From: an uncultured Erythrobacter sp.
Lineage (GTDB): Bacteria; Pseudomonadota; Alphaproteobacteria; Sphingomonadales; Sphingomonadaceae
Length of the DNA stretch: 64,000 nucleotides
Reading direction: 5' to 3'
Assembly: GCA_937969505.1 (NCBI GenBank)
Contig: CALBWA010000001.1
Coordinates: 1 to 64,000, forward strand
Part shown: positions 19,375 to 27,040 of the stretch, piece after piece
How positions within the stretch are numbered: position 1 is the stretch's first letter
How the letters are laid out: every line of letters begins with the position of its first letter
The notes under the pieces: model-generated
What the model saw: only the letters and a program-made list of their open reading frames with translations
Database searches by the model: none
What the model was told of the DNA's origin: nothing
Translations under genes and position numbers: made by a program

Positions 19375-20213
19375 CAGCGCTGAACCGGACCGAGCTGATT
19401 GATATAATCGCGTGCCGTTGCCGCAGCCGGGTGGCCCGGGTTGGTTGCGATAACCAATTCCCATTGCGAGCGCGCGGTGTTGTCGCGGTCGTCCAGGACC
19501 GCAATCACGCCGGCTTCCAGCAAGATTTCAGGGTCATCGGGGGCCAGTGCCAAGGCTTGCTCTATCTGTATTTGGGCCGCGTCCAACTGCCCTTGGCGGC
19601 GGAAAAATGTGGCTGACAGCAGGCGACTTTCCGGGTCGTTGGGGCGCAGATTACGGGCCTCTGCAAGCAGGGGGGCAACCTCTGCCAGCCGGTCGAGACT
19701 GACCAGGACTCGCGCCTGGTCCAAAGCGACGAGCGCGGCAAGATCGCCCGAGCTGCTGGCCAAGGCGTCAGCCCGTGCTGCATTGAACAGTGCCAGCGCG
19801 GTGGTGGCATCTCCGCCAGCGAGCGCCGCATTACCGGCCATTGCTCCCATACGCGCCCGCAGGGGCAACTCGTCAGCAGGCACTCCGTCGCGCGCGGCGA
19901 TGAAGGCTGCCTGTGCCTGACTCCACAGCTCCAGCTTGGTCGCGGCAAGGCCAAGGCAGTGATTGGCCAGCACCTGTTCGGTACCGATTGTGGTGTCACG
20001 CTGGATCTGAGCAATCGAATTGGCCCGTGCGGGGTCGCTATCGATCAGGTCAAAGCATTCATCCAGCCATGCTGATGGCGAAGCCGGTGCTGCGATTTCG
20101 GTCGATTGGCGGGGCGGCCGGTCGCGTACCAGATCATGTGGGTCTGCCGTCTGGCCGGCCTGTCCCAGCGGGCCAACCTGCATCAGGGCCAATAAAGCAA
20201 GGGCGATGGACAT
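19374..20213 (-). CDS. Secreted TPR-repeat protein
   Basis: This 279-residue protein has a short N-terminal signal-like hydrophobic stretch (MSIALALLALMQVG) and a mostly helical body with at least three TPR-like units, the clearest near residues 180-255 (NDPESRLLSATFFRRQGQLDAA, then DDPEILLEAG). TPRs usually mediate protein contacts, here probably in the periplasm. Its ATG directly follows the hydrolase stop (TAAATG), with GGAGG just upstream, and its stop overlaps the LLM start. The partner is unknown. Confidence 0.75.
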   Translation of the reverse strand: MSIALALLALMQVGPLGQAGQTADPHDLVRDRPPRQSTEIAAPASPSAWLDECFDLIDSDPARANSIAQIQRDTTIGTEQVLANHCLGLAATKLELWSQAQAAFIAARDGVPADELPLRARMGAMAGNAALAGGDATTALALFNAARADALASSSGDLAALVALDQARVLVSLDRLAEVAPLLAEARNLRPNDPESRLLSATFFRRQGQLDAAQIQIEQALALAPDDPEILLEAGVIAVLDDRDNTARSQWELVIATNPGHPAAATARDYINQLGPVQR

Positions 20214-20996
20214 TTATGCCTCCGATTTCGTCTGTTCGACAAGGGTGCTGATTGTCTGTAGTAACATGGCGATATCCTGCTCGCGCGACAATCGGTGATC
20301 GCCGTCCTTGACCAAGGTGACCTGTACATCGTCCGAACGCAATTGCCGGGCTAGCTGCATGGAAATGTCCCATGGCACATCGGCATCGCGCTGGCCATGC
20401 AACAGGCGGACCGGAACATGGATGGCAATGTCTTCATGCAGGCACAAATGGCTTTGTGCATCGTTCCAGAACGCAGCATGGGTCGGCGTAGGCTCCGGGC
20501 CATAGGAGTTATCCTCAAGCACGGTTTCGCCGCGCGCGAGACTGGCCTTCTGGGCCTCGTCATAGCCCCAACTGGAAAAATCAGGCGCAGCTGCAATGCC
20601 TATGATCCCGGCCAATCTGTCACCCAAGGCTTGCGCCACCAGCAGCATCAGCCAGCCCCCCATGGATGATCCGATGACAATGACCGGGCCCTCAACCACA
20701 GCTTCGATCAGAGACACAACCTCGTCCCGCCAGCGCGACAGTGATCCGGCGGCAAAATCGCCCGAACTTGCCCCGCACCCGCTGTAATCCAGCAGCAGAC
20801 AGCCGCACCCGTCTTGGCGCTCTTGCTCGAAAATGGCGGTCGCCTTGCCACCTTCCATGTCGGACATATAGCCGGGCAGAAACACGATCGTTGCCCGGCC
20901 ATCGGCTTTGGCAGTCGGGCAGTGGCGATAGGCAATCTGCCGCCCGTCCGGCATTGAGTGATAAGAAATGTTCTCCACGCAGGGCACCATGCCCAT
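20214..20996 (-). CDS. Alpha/beta hydrolase (serine hydrolase)
   Basis: This protein is 260 residues from the ATG at 20996. It has the nucleophile elbow GSSMGG (Ser111), the likely acid in HGQRDADVPW and the His in KDGDHRLS, a complete catalytic triad. The family resembles the C-terminal hydrolase of prolyl oligopeptidase or palmitoyl-protein thioesterase ABHD10-like enzymes, which also have an oxyanion motif such as LPGYMSDMEG. The substrate is unknown. A much longer frame reaches 21248 but would overlap the divergent small gene at 21115, so I reject that start. It is the first gene of the operon with the TPR protein and LLM oxidoreductase. Confidence 0.85.
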   Translation of the reverse strand: MGMVPCVENISYHSMPDGRQIAYRHCPTAKADGRATIVFLPGYMSDMEGGKATAIFEQERQDGCGCLLLDYSGCGASSGDFAAGSLSRWRDEVVSLIEAVVEGPVIVIGSSMGGWLMLLVAQALGDRLAGIIGIAAAPDFSSWGYDEAQKASLARGETVLEDNSYGPEPTPTHAAFWNDAQSHLCLHEDIAIHVPVRLLHGQRDADVPWDISMQLARQLRSDDVQVTLVKDGDHRLSREQDIAMLLQTISTLVEQTKSEA

Positions 20997-21114
20997 CTGG
21001 CCCGGGCAATTGCAAGCATGCTGTTCAACTGCGCGGAAAAACGCCCCGACGCATCCTGGAACAATCTCGGAACTTCGCTGGGCCGCCCCCGTTGGTTGGG
21101 CAAAGGAGATTGAT

Positions 21115-21402
21115 ATGATTGGTAAAGTTATTGGAGCCGCTCTGGGCGGAAAACTCGCACAGCAAACCAAATCGGTGGGCGGAACCACCGGCGCGATGAT
21201 CGGGGCAGCAGCGCCGTTTGTCCTCAGCCGGTTGAGCATCCCGGCCAAGCTGGCGCTTGGCGTAGGTGGCTACTTCACGAAAAAGTTTCTCGACAAGAAG
21301 AATTCGGACATGCCGGAACCAACCAATCCGAAGATTGCACCAGTGGCCAGTGTGCCGCAGCCTGCGACACCGGCAATCGCGCCACAAGCAGCCAACGCTT
21401 AG
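21115..21402 (+). CDS. Small hypothetical protein with glycine-zipper-like segment
   Basis: This 95-residue protein has a strong AAGGAG site 6 bases before the ATG. The N-terminal half is rich in small residues (KVIGAALGGKLAQQ, GGTTGAMIGAAAPFVLSR), a glycine-zipper pattern that can insert in membranes. The C-terminal half is Pro/Ala rich (PEPTNPKIAPVASVPQPATPAIAP). No function is recognised. It is divergent from the alpha/beta hydrolase and followed by a strong terminator, so it is probably monocistronic. Confidence 0.7.
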   Translation: MIGKVIGAALGGKLAQQTKSVGGTTGAMIGAAAPFVLSRLSIPAKLALGVGGYFTKKFLDKKNSDMPEPTNPKIAPVASVPQPATPAIAPQAANA

Positions 21403-21422
21403 AATAGCGCGACTCAGGCAAC

Positions 21423-21459
21423 AAAAAGGGGCGGTGCCAATTTGGCGCTGCCCCTTTTT
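21423..21459. terminator. Bidirectional intrinsic terminator
   Basis: AAAAAGGGGC and GCCCCTTTTT flank an inner GTGCC/GGCGC stem with loop AATTT. The A and T tracts on either side let it stop transcription from both the small gene to its left and the XRE cassette to its right. Confidence 0.9.
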
Positions 21460-21465
21460 GCATAC

Positions 21466-21657
21466 TCAATCGCGGGTGAAAATTTCCTCAATCGTCATGC
21501 CAAAAACATCGGCGATTTTAAAAGCCAGCGGTAGCGAGGGATCATAGCGGCCTTTCTCGATCGCGTTGACGCTCTGTCGGCTGACCTCTAGCCGCTCGGC
21601 CAAGTCCTGCTGGCTCCAGTCGCGTTCGGCGCGAAGCACTTTGAGACGATTGTTCAC
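21466..21657 (-). CDS. Small XRE-family HTH regulator
   Basis: This 63-residue protein is almost entirely one HTH_3 domain (LRAERDWSQQDLAERLEVSRQSVNAIEKG), with the C-terminal LPLAFKIADVFGMTIEEIF tail of the YozG/YgzD type of minimal Cro/CI regulators. The start is GTG at 21657, overlapping the stop of the upstream membrane protein gene by 3 bases (GTGA), so the two are coupled. Such tiny regulators are commonly co-encoded with a multi-pass membrane protein and probably repress their own operon; the direct repeats upstream of the operon are candidate binding sites. Confidence 0.88.
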   Translation of the reverse strand: MNNRLKVLRAERDWSQQDLAERLEVSRQSVNAIEKGRYDPSLPLAFKIADVFGMTIEEIFTRD

Positions 21658-22247
21658 TCGCCCGATCTCCACCCTTGCCAGTACTGGCTTGCACCCATGC
21701 TGATCGCCCATACTGGCATGACCCACCAAGACCAGATGTGTGGCACCAGTGCGAACATTTCGAGGAATCCCCAGAACGTGCCCAGGGCCAGGACCACACC
21801 CAACCCCCAAAGCGAGGCCATAACCGAGCGATGGCGCAGATATTCGTCCTGTTCGTCTTTCAGATAGCGACCCATAACCCAGATCATGGCGAAGGTTGGG
21901 ATGGCCGGCAGAAGCGAGATCACAAAGACGAGTGAGTCTGAAAGTTCGTATCGGTTCCAGACCGAGATCGCGATGCCCATGCCCAACACATAGCCCAGCG
22001 AACTTAGCGCAATTCCGCGATTGTAACGCTTGATGGCTGGGCTGCTTGCACCGCACGCATCAGCGCTGTTCTGCTGGCTACGATAGAATTGCACGCCAAG
22101 CAGGAAAGGTATGATAAGCAGAAGATAGGTCGTGCCAGGATTGATCGCCCCACTTATCTTGAGGCCAAGGATTGTCGCGGCAGTGAGTATCATGAGGCCG
22201 CCCCAAATCCATGATGGAGCCCCACTGCTCGTCCTCAGACCAGTCAT
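21654..22247 (-). CDS. Multi-pass membrane protein paired with the XRE regulator
   Basis: This 197-residue protein has about six hydrophobic segments in three pairs, separated by a basic and polar loop (VQFYRSQQNSADACGASS) and by the motif RYLKDEQDEYLRHRS. The last motif, with alternating acidic and aromatic residues, recurs in uncharacterised membrane proteins co-encoded with small Cro/CI regulators. The ATG at 22247 has AGGGAGG upstream and overlaps the preceding small gene's stop by one base. Function is unknown; a membrane sensor or anti-regulator is possible but unproven. Confidence 0.8.
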   Translation of the reverse strand: MTGLRTSSGAPSWIWGGLMILTAATILGLKISGAINPGTTYLLLIIPFLLGVQFYRSQQNSADACGASSPAIKRYNRGIALSSLGYVLGMGIAISVWNRYELSDSLVFVISLLPAIPTFAMIWVMGRYLKDEQDEYLRHRSVMASLWGLGVVLALGTFWGFLEMFALVPHIWSWWVMPVWAISMGASQYWQGWRSGE

Positions 22248-22420
22248 CAGCACCTCCCTTTTACACGCGACTTGCGCGCACGAAACGAAGTCACTGCTGC
22301 GGCCGACAGGCCAGTGACAAGCGTGAAACTGGCAGCATCGCTGGCGCCATATGATTTGGCGATCCATGCCGCGCAGATGATTGCGATAGCCCAAAGAATG
22401 GCTTTGGTTCGATCAGTCAT
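22247..22420 (-). CDS. Small two-helix membrane protein, first gene of the XRE cassette
   Basis: This 57-residue protein begins MTDRTKAILWAIAIICAAW and has two predicted helices (about 7-22 and 28-45) with a very basic tail (RARKSRVKGRC). The ATG at 22420 has a GGGAG site 7 bases upstream. The TGA overlaps the ATG of the next gene. It is the first gene of a three-gene coupled operon ending in the HTH regulator. No family recognised. Confidence 0.7.
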   Translation of the reverse strand: MTDRTKAILWAIAIICAAWIAKSYGASDAASFTLVTGLSAAAVTSFRARKSRVKGRC

Positions 22421-22451
22421 GGTAAAGCTCCCTTTCAACTATGGAAAGGAT

Positions 22452-22479
22452 ACTTGTCATTGATTCGCACACTTGTCAA
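22452..22479 (-). promoter_or_regulatory. Candidate promoter and direct-repeat operator of the XRE cassette
   Basis: On the minus strand a consensus -35 TTGACA lies at 22479-22474. It is part of TGACAAGT, which is repeated exactly 19 bases downstream (plus-strand ACTTGTCA at 22452-22459 and 22471-22478). The -10 is weak (AAGTAT). A 19-base spacing places the two repeats on nearly the same face of the helix, as expected for paired regulator binding. Confidence 0.5.
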
Positions 22480-22571
22480 GCAAACTTTCCAAATAGGAGC
22501 GCGTGCTTTCCGGATATATTGAGCGAAGGCGGGTAATGACATTGCAACTTTACCCCCCTATATGGCTGGCT

Positions 22572-22643
22572 ATGGCACACATGATGACCACCACGACCAC
22601 CACCACAACTTCGGAATTCCGGGGGCGGTTGGTCGCGCTTTAA
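22572..22643 (+). CDS. Threonine-rich leader peptide upstream of thrS
   Basis: This is a 23-residue open frame (ATG 22572, TAA 22641-22643). After MAHMM it has eight consecutive Thr codons at 22587-22610 (ACC, ACC, ACG, ACC, ACC, ACC, ACA, ACT), then SEFRGRLVAL. It lies 140 bases before the threonyl-tRNA synthetase start and ends inside a stable GC-rich hairpin. This is the classical design of an amino acid attenuator: low charged tRNA-Thr would stall the ribosome on the Thr run. No strong ribosome site is visible. ATG 22581 or 22584 are alternative starts in the same frame. The +1 frame is His/Asp rich and runs through, which I consider incidental. Confidence 0.6.
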   Translation: MAHMMTTTTTTTTSEFRGRLVAL

Positions 22644-22731
22644 GCGCAGTGTCCTGCCACCCCCGGCCAAACGGTTTCGGGGGAATGCGGTGACTTCCTG
22701 AAATCGGCGAAAAACCCAACACCGCTCTTCC
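22619..22731 (+). promoter_or_regulatory. Candidate threonine attenuator with mutually exclusive hairpins
   Basis: Stem A pairs CCGGGGG (22619-22625) with CCCCCGG (22660-22666), enclosing GCGCT-TTA-AGCGC (22635-22647) over the leader stop codon. Stem B pairs CCCCCG (22660-22665) with CGGGGG (22678-22683). They share 22660-22665, so only one can form. A ribosome stalled early in the Thr run leaves stem A free; one reaching the stop covers its 5' arm and allows B. A third stem, GCGGTG (22687-22692) with CACCGC (22720-22725), follows. TCTTCC (22726-22731) is an exact complement of the thrS ribosome site GGAAGA (22773-22778). No T tract follows stem B, so the output may be translational or Rho-linked. 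Confidence 0.5.
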
Positions 22732-22783
22732 GGCGCCGCCTCGCTTGTGGCATTGCGCCGGTCAAACGCAATGGAAGAATTTG

Positions 22784-24799
22784 ATGACGCAACTTCTCAA
22801 GATCAGTCTGCCCGATGGTTCGGTGCGCGAGGTAGAGGAAGGCTCAACGCCTGCTGATATCGCTGCTGCGATCGGGCCGGGCCTTGCCAAAGCGGCGCTT
22901 GCCGCACGCGTTGACGGAGAAGTGCGCGATATCGCCCGCCCGTTTGACGGTGATGCCCAGCTGGAACTGATTACCTCTCGCGACGAGGAAGATGCGCTGG
23001 AACTCGTGCGGCACGATTACGCCCATGTTCTGGCAGAGGCGGTGCAGGCGCTGTGGCCTGGCACGCAGATCACCTTTGGCCCGGCAACCGAAGACGGGTT
23101 CTATTATGACGTGATGGCGCCTGCTTCCCGCGCACCTTTCAGCATGGACGATCTGCCCGCGATCGAAGAGAAAATGCGCGAGATCATCAAGGCTGACAAG
23201 CCCTTGGTGCGCGAGGCCTGGAGCCGCGAAGCCCTGATCGAGAAATGGTCATCCGAAGGCGAAAGCTTCAAGGCTGAATGGGCCAAGGAATTGCCCGAGG
23301 ACGAGGAACTGACAGTCTATTGGTCAGGCGAGCCGGGCAGTGATGGCGCATGGCTGGACATGTGCCGCGGACCGCATCTGGCCAGCACAGGCAAACTCGA
23401 TCCGGCAGCGTTCAAGCTGATGCGGGTGGCGGGCGCCTATTGGCGCGGCGACCAGCGCAACGCCCAGCTGACGCGCATTTATGGTACCGGCTGGCTTAAT
23501 AAGAAGCAGCTTAAACAGCATCTCCACAATCTGGAAGAAGCCGGCAAGCGAGACCATCGCAAGCTGGGCCGAGAGATGGAACTGTTCCATCTTCAGGAAG
23601 AGGCACACGGCAGCGTTTTCTGGCATCCCAAGGGTTATATGATCTGGCGCGAGCTGGAAGCTTACATGCGCCGGGCAATTGATGATGGCGGCTACCAAGA
23701 GATTAAAACGCCTCAGGTGATGGACGCTCGCCAATGGGAAAAGTCGGGCCATTGGGGCAAATATCGCGAAAACATGTTCGTGGTGCCGGACGAAGTTCCC
23801 AATACCGAGGATGAGGGCGAAGTCATCTCTGGCGATGCCGACTGGATGGCGATCAAGCCGATGAACTGTCCGGCCCATGTGCTGGTTTTCAAGCAGGGCA
23901 TCACGTCCTATCGCGACCTGCCGCTGCGGATGTATGAAAATGGCTGCTGCCACCGCAACGAACCGCATGGCGCGTTGCATGGACTGATGCGGGTGCGCCA
24001 GTTCACGCAGGATGACGCGCACATCTTCTGCACCGAAGATCAGATCGTCGACGAGGTGCAGAAGTTCTGCCAGCTGGCGGACCGTGTCTACAAGGACTTC
24101 GGCTTCACCTATAAGATCAAGCTCGCTCTGCGACCCGAGCAGCGATACGGATCGGACGAAGATTGGGACAAGGCTGAATCCGAACTGCGCCAAGCGGTTG
24201 TTGATGCCGGCATGGCGACCGAGGAATATGGCTGGGGCGAATTGCCTGGCGAAGGGGCATTCTATGCGCCTAAGCTGGAATGGCATTTGACCGATGCAAT
24301 TGGCCGGACCTGGCAGGTCGGCACGATCCAGTCGGACCGCGTGCTACCCGAACGGCTCGATGCAACTTACATCGGCGAAGATGGCGCACGCCATCGCCCG
24401 GTTATGCTCCATCGCGCGATTTTCGGTTCTTATGAGCGTTTTATCGGCATCTTGATTGAGCATTTTGCTGGTCGCTTGCCGGTCTGGCTCGCGCCCGTTC
24501 AGGCCGTTGTTGCGCCAATCGTCACCGACGTCGATGGCTATGCAGAACAGATTGCCGCCAAATTGCGCGATGCCGGCATCCGTGTGGATACCGATCTGCG
24601 CAATGAAAAGATCAATTATAAAGTGCGCGAACACAGCCTCGCAAAGGTTCCGCATCTGTTGGTTGTGGGCAAGCGAGAGGAAGAAGAGGGCACTGTTGCC
24701 ATGCGCACGCTGGGCCAGAAAGAGCAGCAAGTTCTGTCAGTAGAAGACGCAGTTGCCCTGCTCAAGGACGCAGCAACGCCGCCTGATCTGCGGGATTGA
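22784..24799 (+). CDS. thrS: Threonyl-tRNA synthetase
   Basis: This 671-residue class II synthetase charges tRNA-Thr. The order is TGS domain ([15 protein letters not shown]), the editing domain (residues about 65-240, with [12 protein letters not shown] and YDV motifs), the catalytic core with [10 protein letters not shown] and [24 protein letters not shown] (zinc Cys/His ligands), and the C-terminal anticodon-binding domain. The start at 22784 is chosen because [12 protein letters not shown] is the family N-terminus and GGAAG lies 6 bases upstream. The leader upstream contains a Thr-rich peptide and competing hairpins, suggesting regulation by tRNA-Thr charging. Divergent from the XRE cassette. 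Confidence 0.98.
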   Translation: MTQLLKISLPDGSVREVEEGSTPADIAAAIGPGLAKAALAARVDGEVRDIARPFDGDAQLELITSRDEEDALELVRHDYAHVLAEAVQALWPGTQITFGPATEDGFYYDVMAPASRAPFSMDDLPAIEEKMREIIKADKPLVREAWSREALIEKWSSEGESFKAEWAKELPEDEELTVYWSGEPGSDGAWLDMCRGPHLASTGKLDPAAFKLMRVAGAYWRGDQRNAQLTRIYGTGWLNKKQLKQHLHNLEEAGKRDHRKLGREMELFHLQEEAHGSVFWHPKGYMIWRELEAYMRRAIDDGGYQEIKTPQVMDARQWEKSGHWGKYRENMFVVPDEVPNTEDEGEVISGDADWMAIKPMNCPAHVLVFKQGITSYRDLPLRMYENGCCHRNEPHGALHGLMRVRQFTQDDAHIFCTEDQIVDEVQKFCQLADRVYKDFGFTYKIKLALRPEQRYGSDEDWDKAESELRQAVVDAGMATEEYGWGELPGEGAFYAPKLEWHLTDAIGRTWQVGTIQSDRVLPERLDATYIGEDGARHRPVMLHRAIFGSYERFIGILIEHFAGRLPVWLAPVQAVVAPIVTDVDGYAEQIAAKLRDAGIRVDTDLRNEKINYKVREHSLAKVPHLLVVGKREEEEGTVAMRTLGQKEQQVLSVEDAVALLKDAATPPDLRD

Positions 24800-24877
24800 T
24801 CAAATTACTCAGAATGGGAATGGGCCGCTCTTAACAGGGCGGTCTATTCGGTCATGTCTGGTGTCAGCAACCCTGCC

Positions 24878-25003
24878 TCAAAAAGGAAACGCGCGTCCGG
24901 CAGCGATAAGCGCCACGGCGCTTGAACATACCAGAGCAAGGCGAACCGCCTCTATCTGATACGCTGATAGACGCGCGCGAGATAGGGTAATGACTTTGGA
25001 CAT
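24878..25003 (-). CDS. Possible small membrane peptide (41 residues)
   Basis: In the 276-base gap after thrS there is a minus-strand open frame starting MSKVITLSRARLSAYQ with one hydrophobic stretch (VRLALVCSSAVALIAAG). Codon use is plausible, but the ribosome site is weak (AGGA about 18 bases upstream). I list it as a candidate only; otherwise this gap shows nothing recognisable. Confidence 0.25.
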   Translation of the reverse strand: MSKVITLSRARLSAYQIEAVRLALVCSSAVALIAAGRAFPF

Positions 25004-25075
25004 GATGCGATTATCGCGGGCATATCCTAATGATGCGTTAAAGACTTGCTGTACCACGATGTGCAGTGGTTTGCC

Positions 25076-25882
25076 TCAAATCGTGTCGTCCAGATAGCGC
25101 GCAGCCAGAACCTGTCCCGCACTGTTACTTTTCGTGCTGCGAAGCACCAAGGCATAACGGTCTGCTCCGGCAATACGCAGGTCGCCTGCCGCGATGTCCA
25201 CTGTTTCGGCACCTCCATTCCAGCGCGCTATTTCACGTTCACCGCGCACCACATTGGTATAGCGCACTTGCCTGCCTGCATTCTCGCCCCGGCCAATGGC
25301 AACGCTCGACTGTGTACTCAGGCCAATCAGGCTGAGTGTGGCGGGCGCACCGGCTGTCCCGCTGGGTGATGTTCGTCCACCCAAAGCGATGCGGTAATTG
25401 CCATTGTCCAGCCGCCTCGAGCGGATGGCTGCCGTTTGATTGTGGCTGGCCTGATTGATCAGCCGCTCTACCTGCCCTGCGCGCGATCCAACAGCACCAG
25501 AGGATCCGTCGAGCACCATTTGCGGGGTGTATACGCCATTGCGTCCGACTAGCCGACGAGCGGCATAATTGCGCTGAAGATCAGTGTTGGAGGGCAGGGC
25601 CAGTGTGTCTTTCCAACCAAGCCGGTCCCAATAGGTTACCGGACGCGAAATCACGACCAGGTCGCCCCGTTTGCTAAGCTGTTCGGCCAACACATCCGCC
25701 GGAGGGCAGGACGAACAGCCCTGGCTGGTGAACAGCTCAACAAGGACAGGCTCTGCATTGGCTCGCGGGGCAGGCGCACCCCCTTGCGATTGACCCATGG
25801 CAAAATCGGCTCGCACAAATCCCATCACGGCAAGCGTGGCTGCGAAAGCGCCTATCATCAAGCTGGCATAAGCTTTGAACAT
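25076..25882 (-). CDS. DUF1223 secreted thioredoxin-like protein
   Basis: This 268-residue protein starts with a hydrophobic signal segment (residues 7-24). The DUF1223 core follows, with VLVELFTSQGCSSCPPAD and its CxxC pair C56/C59, then the family motifs VTYWDRLGWKDTLA and TPQMVLDG. The fold is thioredoxin-like, and a periplasmic redox role is inferred. The C-terminal half, residues about 160-268, is a beta-rich domain seen in this family. The start ATG at 25882 follows the signal-peptide pattern; the longer frame to 25936 adds polar residues with no function. Confidence 0.9.
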   Translation of the reverse strand: MFKAYASLMIGAFAATLAVMGFVRADFAMGQSQGGAPAPRANAEPVLVELFTSQGCSSCPPADVLAEQLSKRGDLVVISRPVTYWDRLGWKDTLALPSNTDLQRNYAARRLVGRNGVYTPQMVLDGSSGAVGSRAGQVERLINQASHNQTAAIRSRRLDNGNYRIALGGRTSPSGTAGAPATLSLIGLSTQSSVAIGRGENAGRQVRYTNVVRGEREIARWNGGAETVDIAAGDLRIAGADRYALVLRSTKSNSAGQVLAARYLDDTI

Positions 25883-25938
25883 GGGTGATTTTCTCCGGGA
25901 CAATACTTTATCCCGGTTCGCGCCACCATGCCGCATGG

Positions 25939-26943
25939 TTACAAGCTGGCGAGCTGCGGCATCTGCTGGCTGGCACAGTGGAAGCCGCCGCCGCCAGCGA
26001 GCACCGCAGAGGCTGGCAGGCCGATGGTTTGGCGACCGGGGAAAAGTTCTGCAATCGCTGCAACACCGGCGTCGTCATATGTGCTGCCAAAGGTCGGTAC
26101 CACTACAAGGTGGGTGGTAATGGCGAAATTGACGTAGCTTGCAGGCTCCACCTTTCCATCGCGCCGGATCATGCCGGGGGAAGGGACCGGACAAACCCCA
26201 AGCTCTGCCGCCTCGGCGCGCCGCCGCGCATCATCATAGATGATGGCATTGGGATCATCCCCGCCACTTTCTACGGGTAAAGCAATGCGGCCCGGCGCCA
26301 CAAAACGTGCAAGATTATCGACATGGCCATCGGTGTGATCGTTGGTCAGTCCATCGCCCAGCCAGACAATCCGTTCGAAGCCGAGGTCATGTTTGAGCGC
26401 CGTTTCGATGTCTTCGCGAGACATTGCCGGGTTGCGATTTGGGTTGAGCAGGCATTGTTCTGTGGTGATCACGAGGCCCGTCCCATCGCCGTCCAGAGCC
26501 CCTCCTTCCAGCACGTAGTCTGCTGTTTGAACAGGCAGGTCTGCCGATTGGGCCAGGTCATCTCCAATCGTCTGGTCGCCCGCCATCAGGTACTTTTCGC
26601 CCCAGCCATTGAACGCCGGACGCAAGGCAGTTCCATCGCTGCGCACCAAAGGACCGGTGTCGCGAAGCCAGATATCGCCATACCGGTGCCGCTCAATTGT
26701 CACTGCCTCGCTCACCAGTGCGCGAGCCCGCGCTTCATTGTGATGGTCGCGCACCACCAGACGGACCTGCTGGCCACTATCCGCCACGGCATTGGCGAAA
26801 CCGGCAATCTCTTGCTGGGCTTGCTCAAGGAAGCCGGGCCATTGCTCGGCCAGATGGGGAAAGCCGATCCACAGCCATTGCTGCGGCGCCCATTCGGCCG
26901 GCATCACGCGGCTGCCTGGCACTGCTGTTTCTGGTTCGGACAT
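25939..26943 (-). CDS. aguA: Agmatine deiminase
   Basis: This 334-residue guanidino-modifying enzyme hydrolyses agmatine to N-carbamoylputrescine and ammonia in the arginine decarboxylase route to putrescine. The sequence shows the family motifs RYGDIWLRDTGP, LEGGALDGDG, NDHTDGHVDNLARF (catalytic Glu/Asp and His) and the catalytic Cys323 in GGGGFHCASQQMP. The start ATG at 26943 is divergent from glnE. No N-carbamoylputrescine amidase (aguB) is adjacent, which is unusual, since the two often pair. Confidence 0.95.
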   Translation of the reverse strand: MSEPETAVPGSRVMPAEWAPQQWLWIGFPHLAEQWPGFLEQAQQEIAGFANAVADSGQQVRLVVRDHHNEARARALVSEAVTIERHRYGDIWLRDTGPLVRSDGTALRPAFNGWGEKYLMAGDQTIGDDLAQSADLPVQTADYVLEGGALDGDGTGLVITTEQCLLNPNRNPAMSREDIETALKHDLGFERIVWLGDGLTNDHTDGHVDNLARFVAPGRIALPVESGGDDPNAIIYDDARRRAEAAELGVCPVPSPGMIRRDGKVEPASYVNFAITTHLVVVPTFGSTYDDAGVAAIAELFPGRQTIGLPASAVLAGGGGFHCASQQMPQLASL

Positions 26944-27040
26944 AATGGTGGCGATCTTCCATCCTTAACGGAGCAGCTAACCCGCGCATCTGCCACGTCA
27001 GCCTTGTCCTCGCCAGTCCAAAACGGCAGGGGTGGCAGCA

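Noticed and set aside
22476..22670. Minus-strand frame across the thrS leader
   Set aside because: Antisense to the Thr-rich leader and composed of Gly/Arg/His repeats arising from that sequence.
22562..22693. A second leader frame from ATG 22562 (His/Asp rich, HDDHHDHHH)
   Set aside because: It overlaps the Thr frame by one-base shift, is longer and runs across the hairpins. His enrichment follows mechanically from shifted ACC repeats, and the downstream gene is thrS, not a histidine gene.
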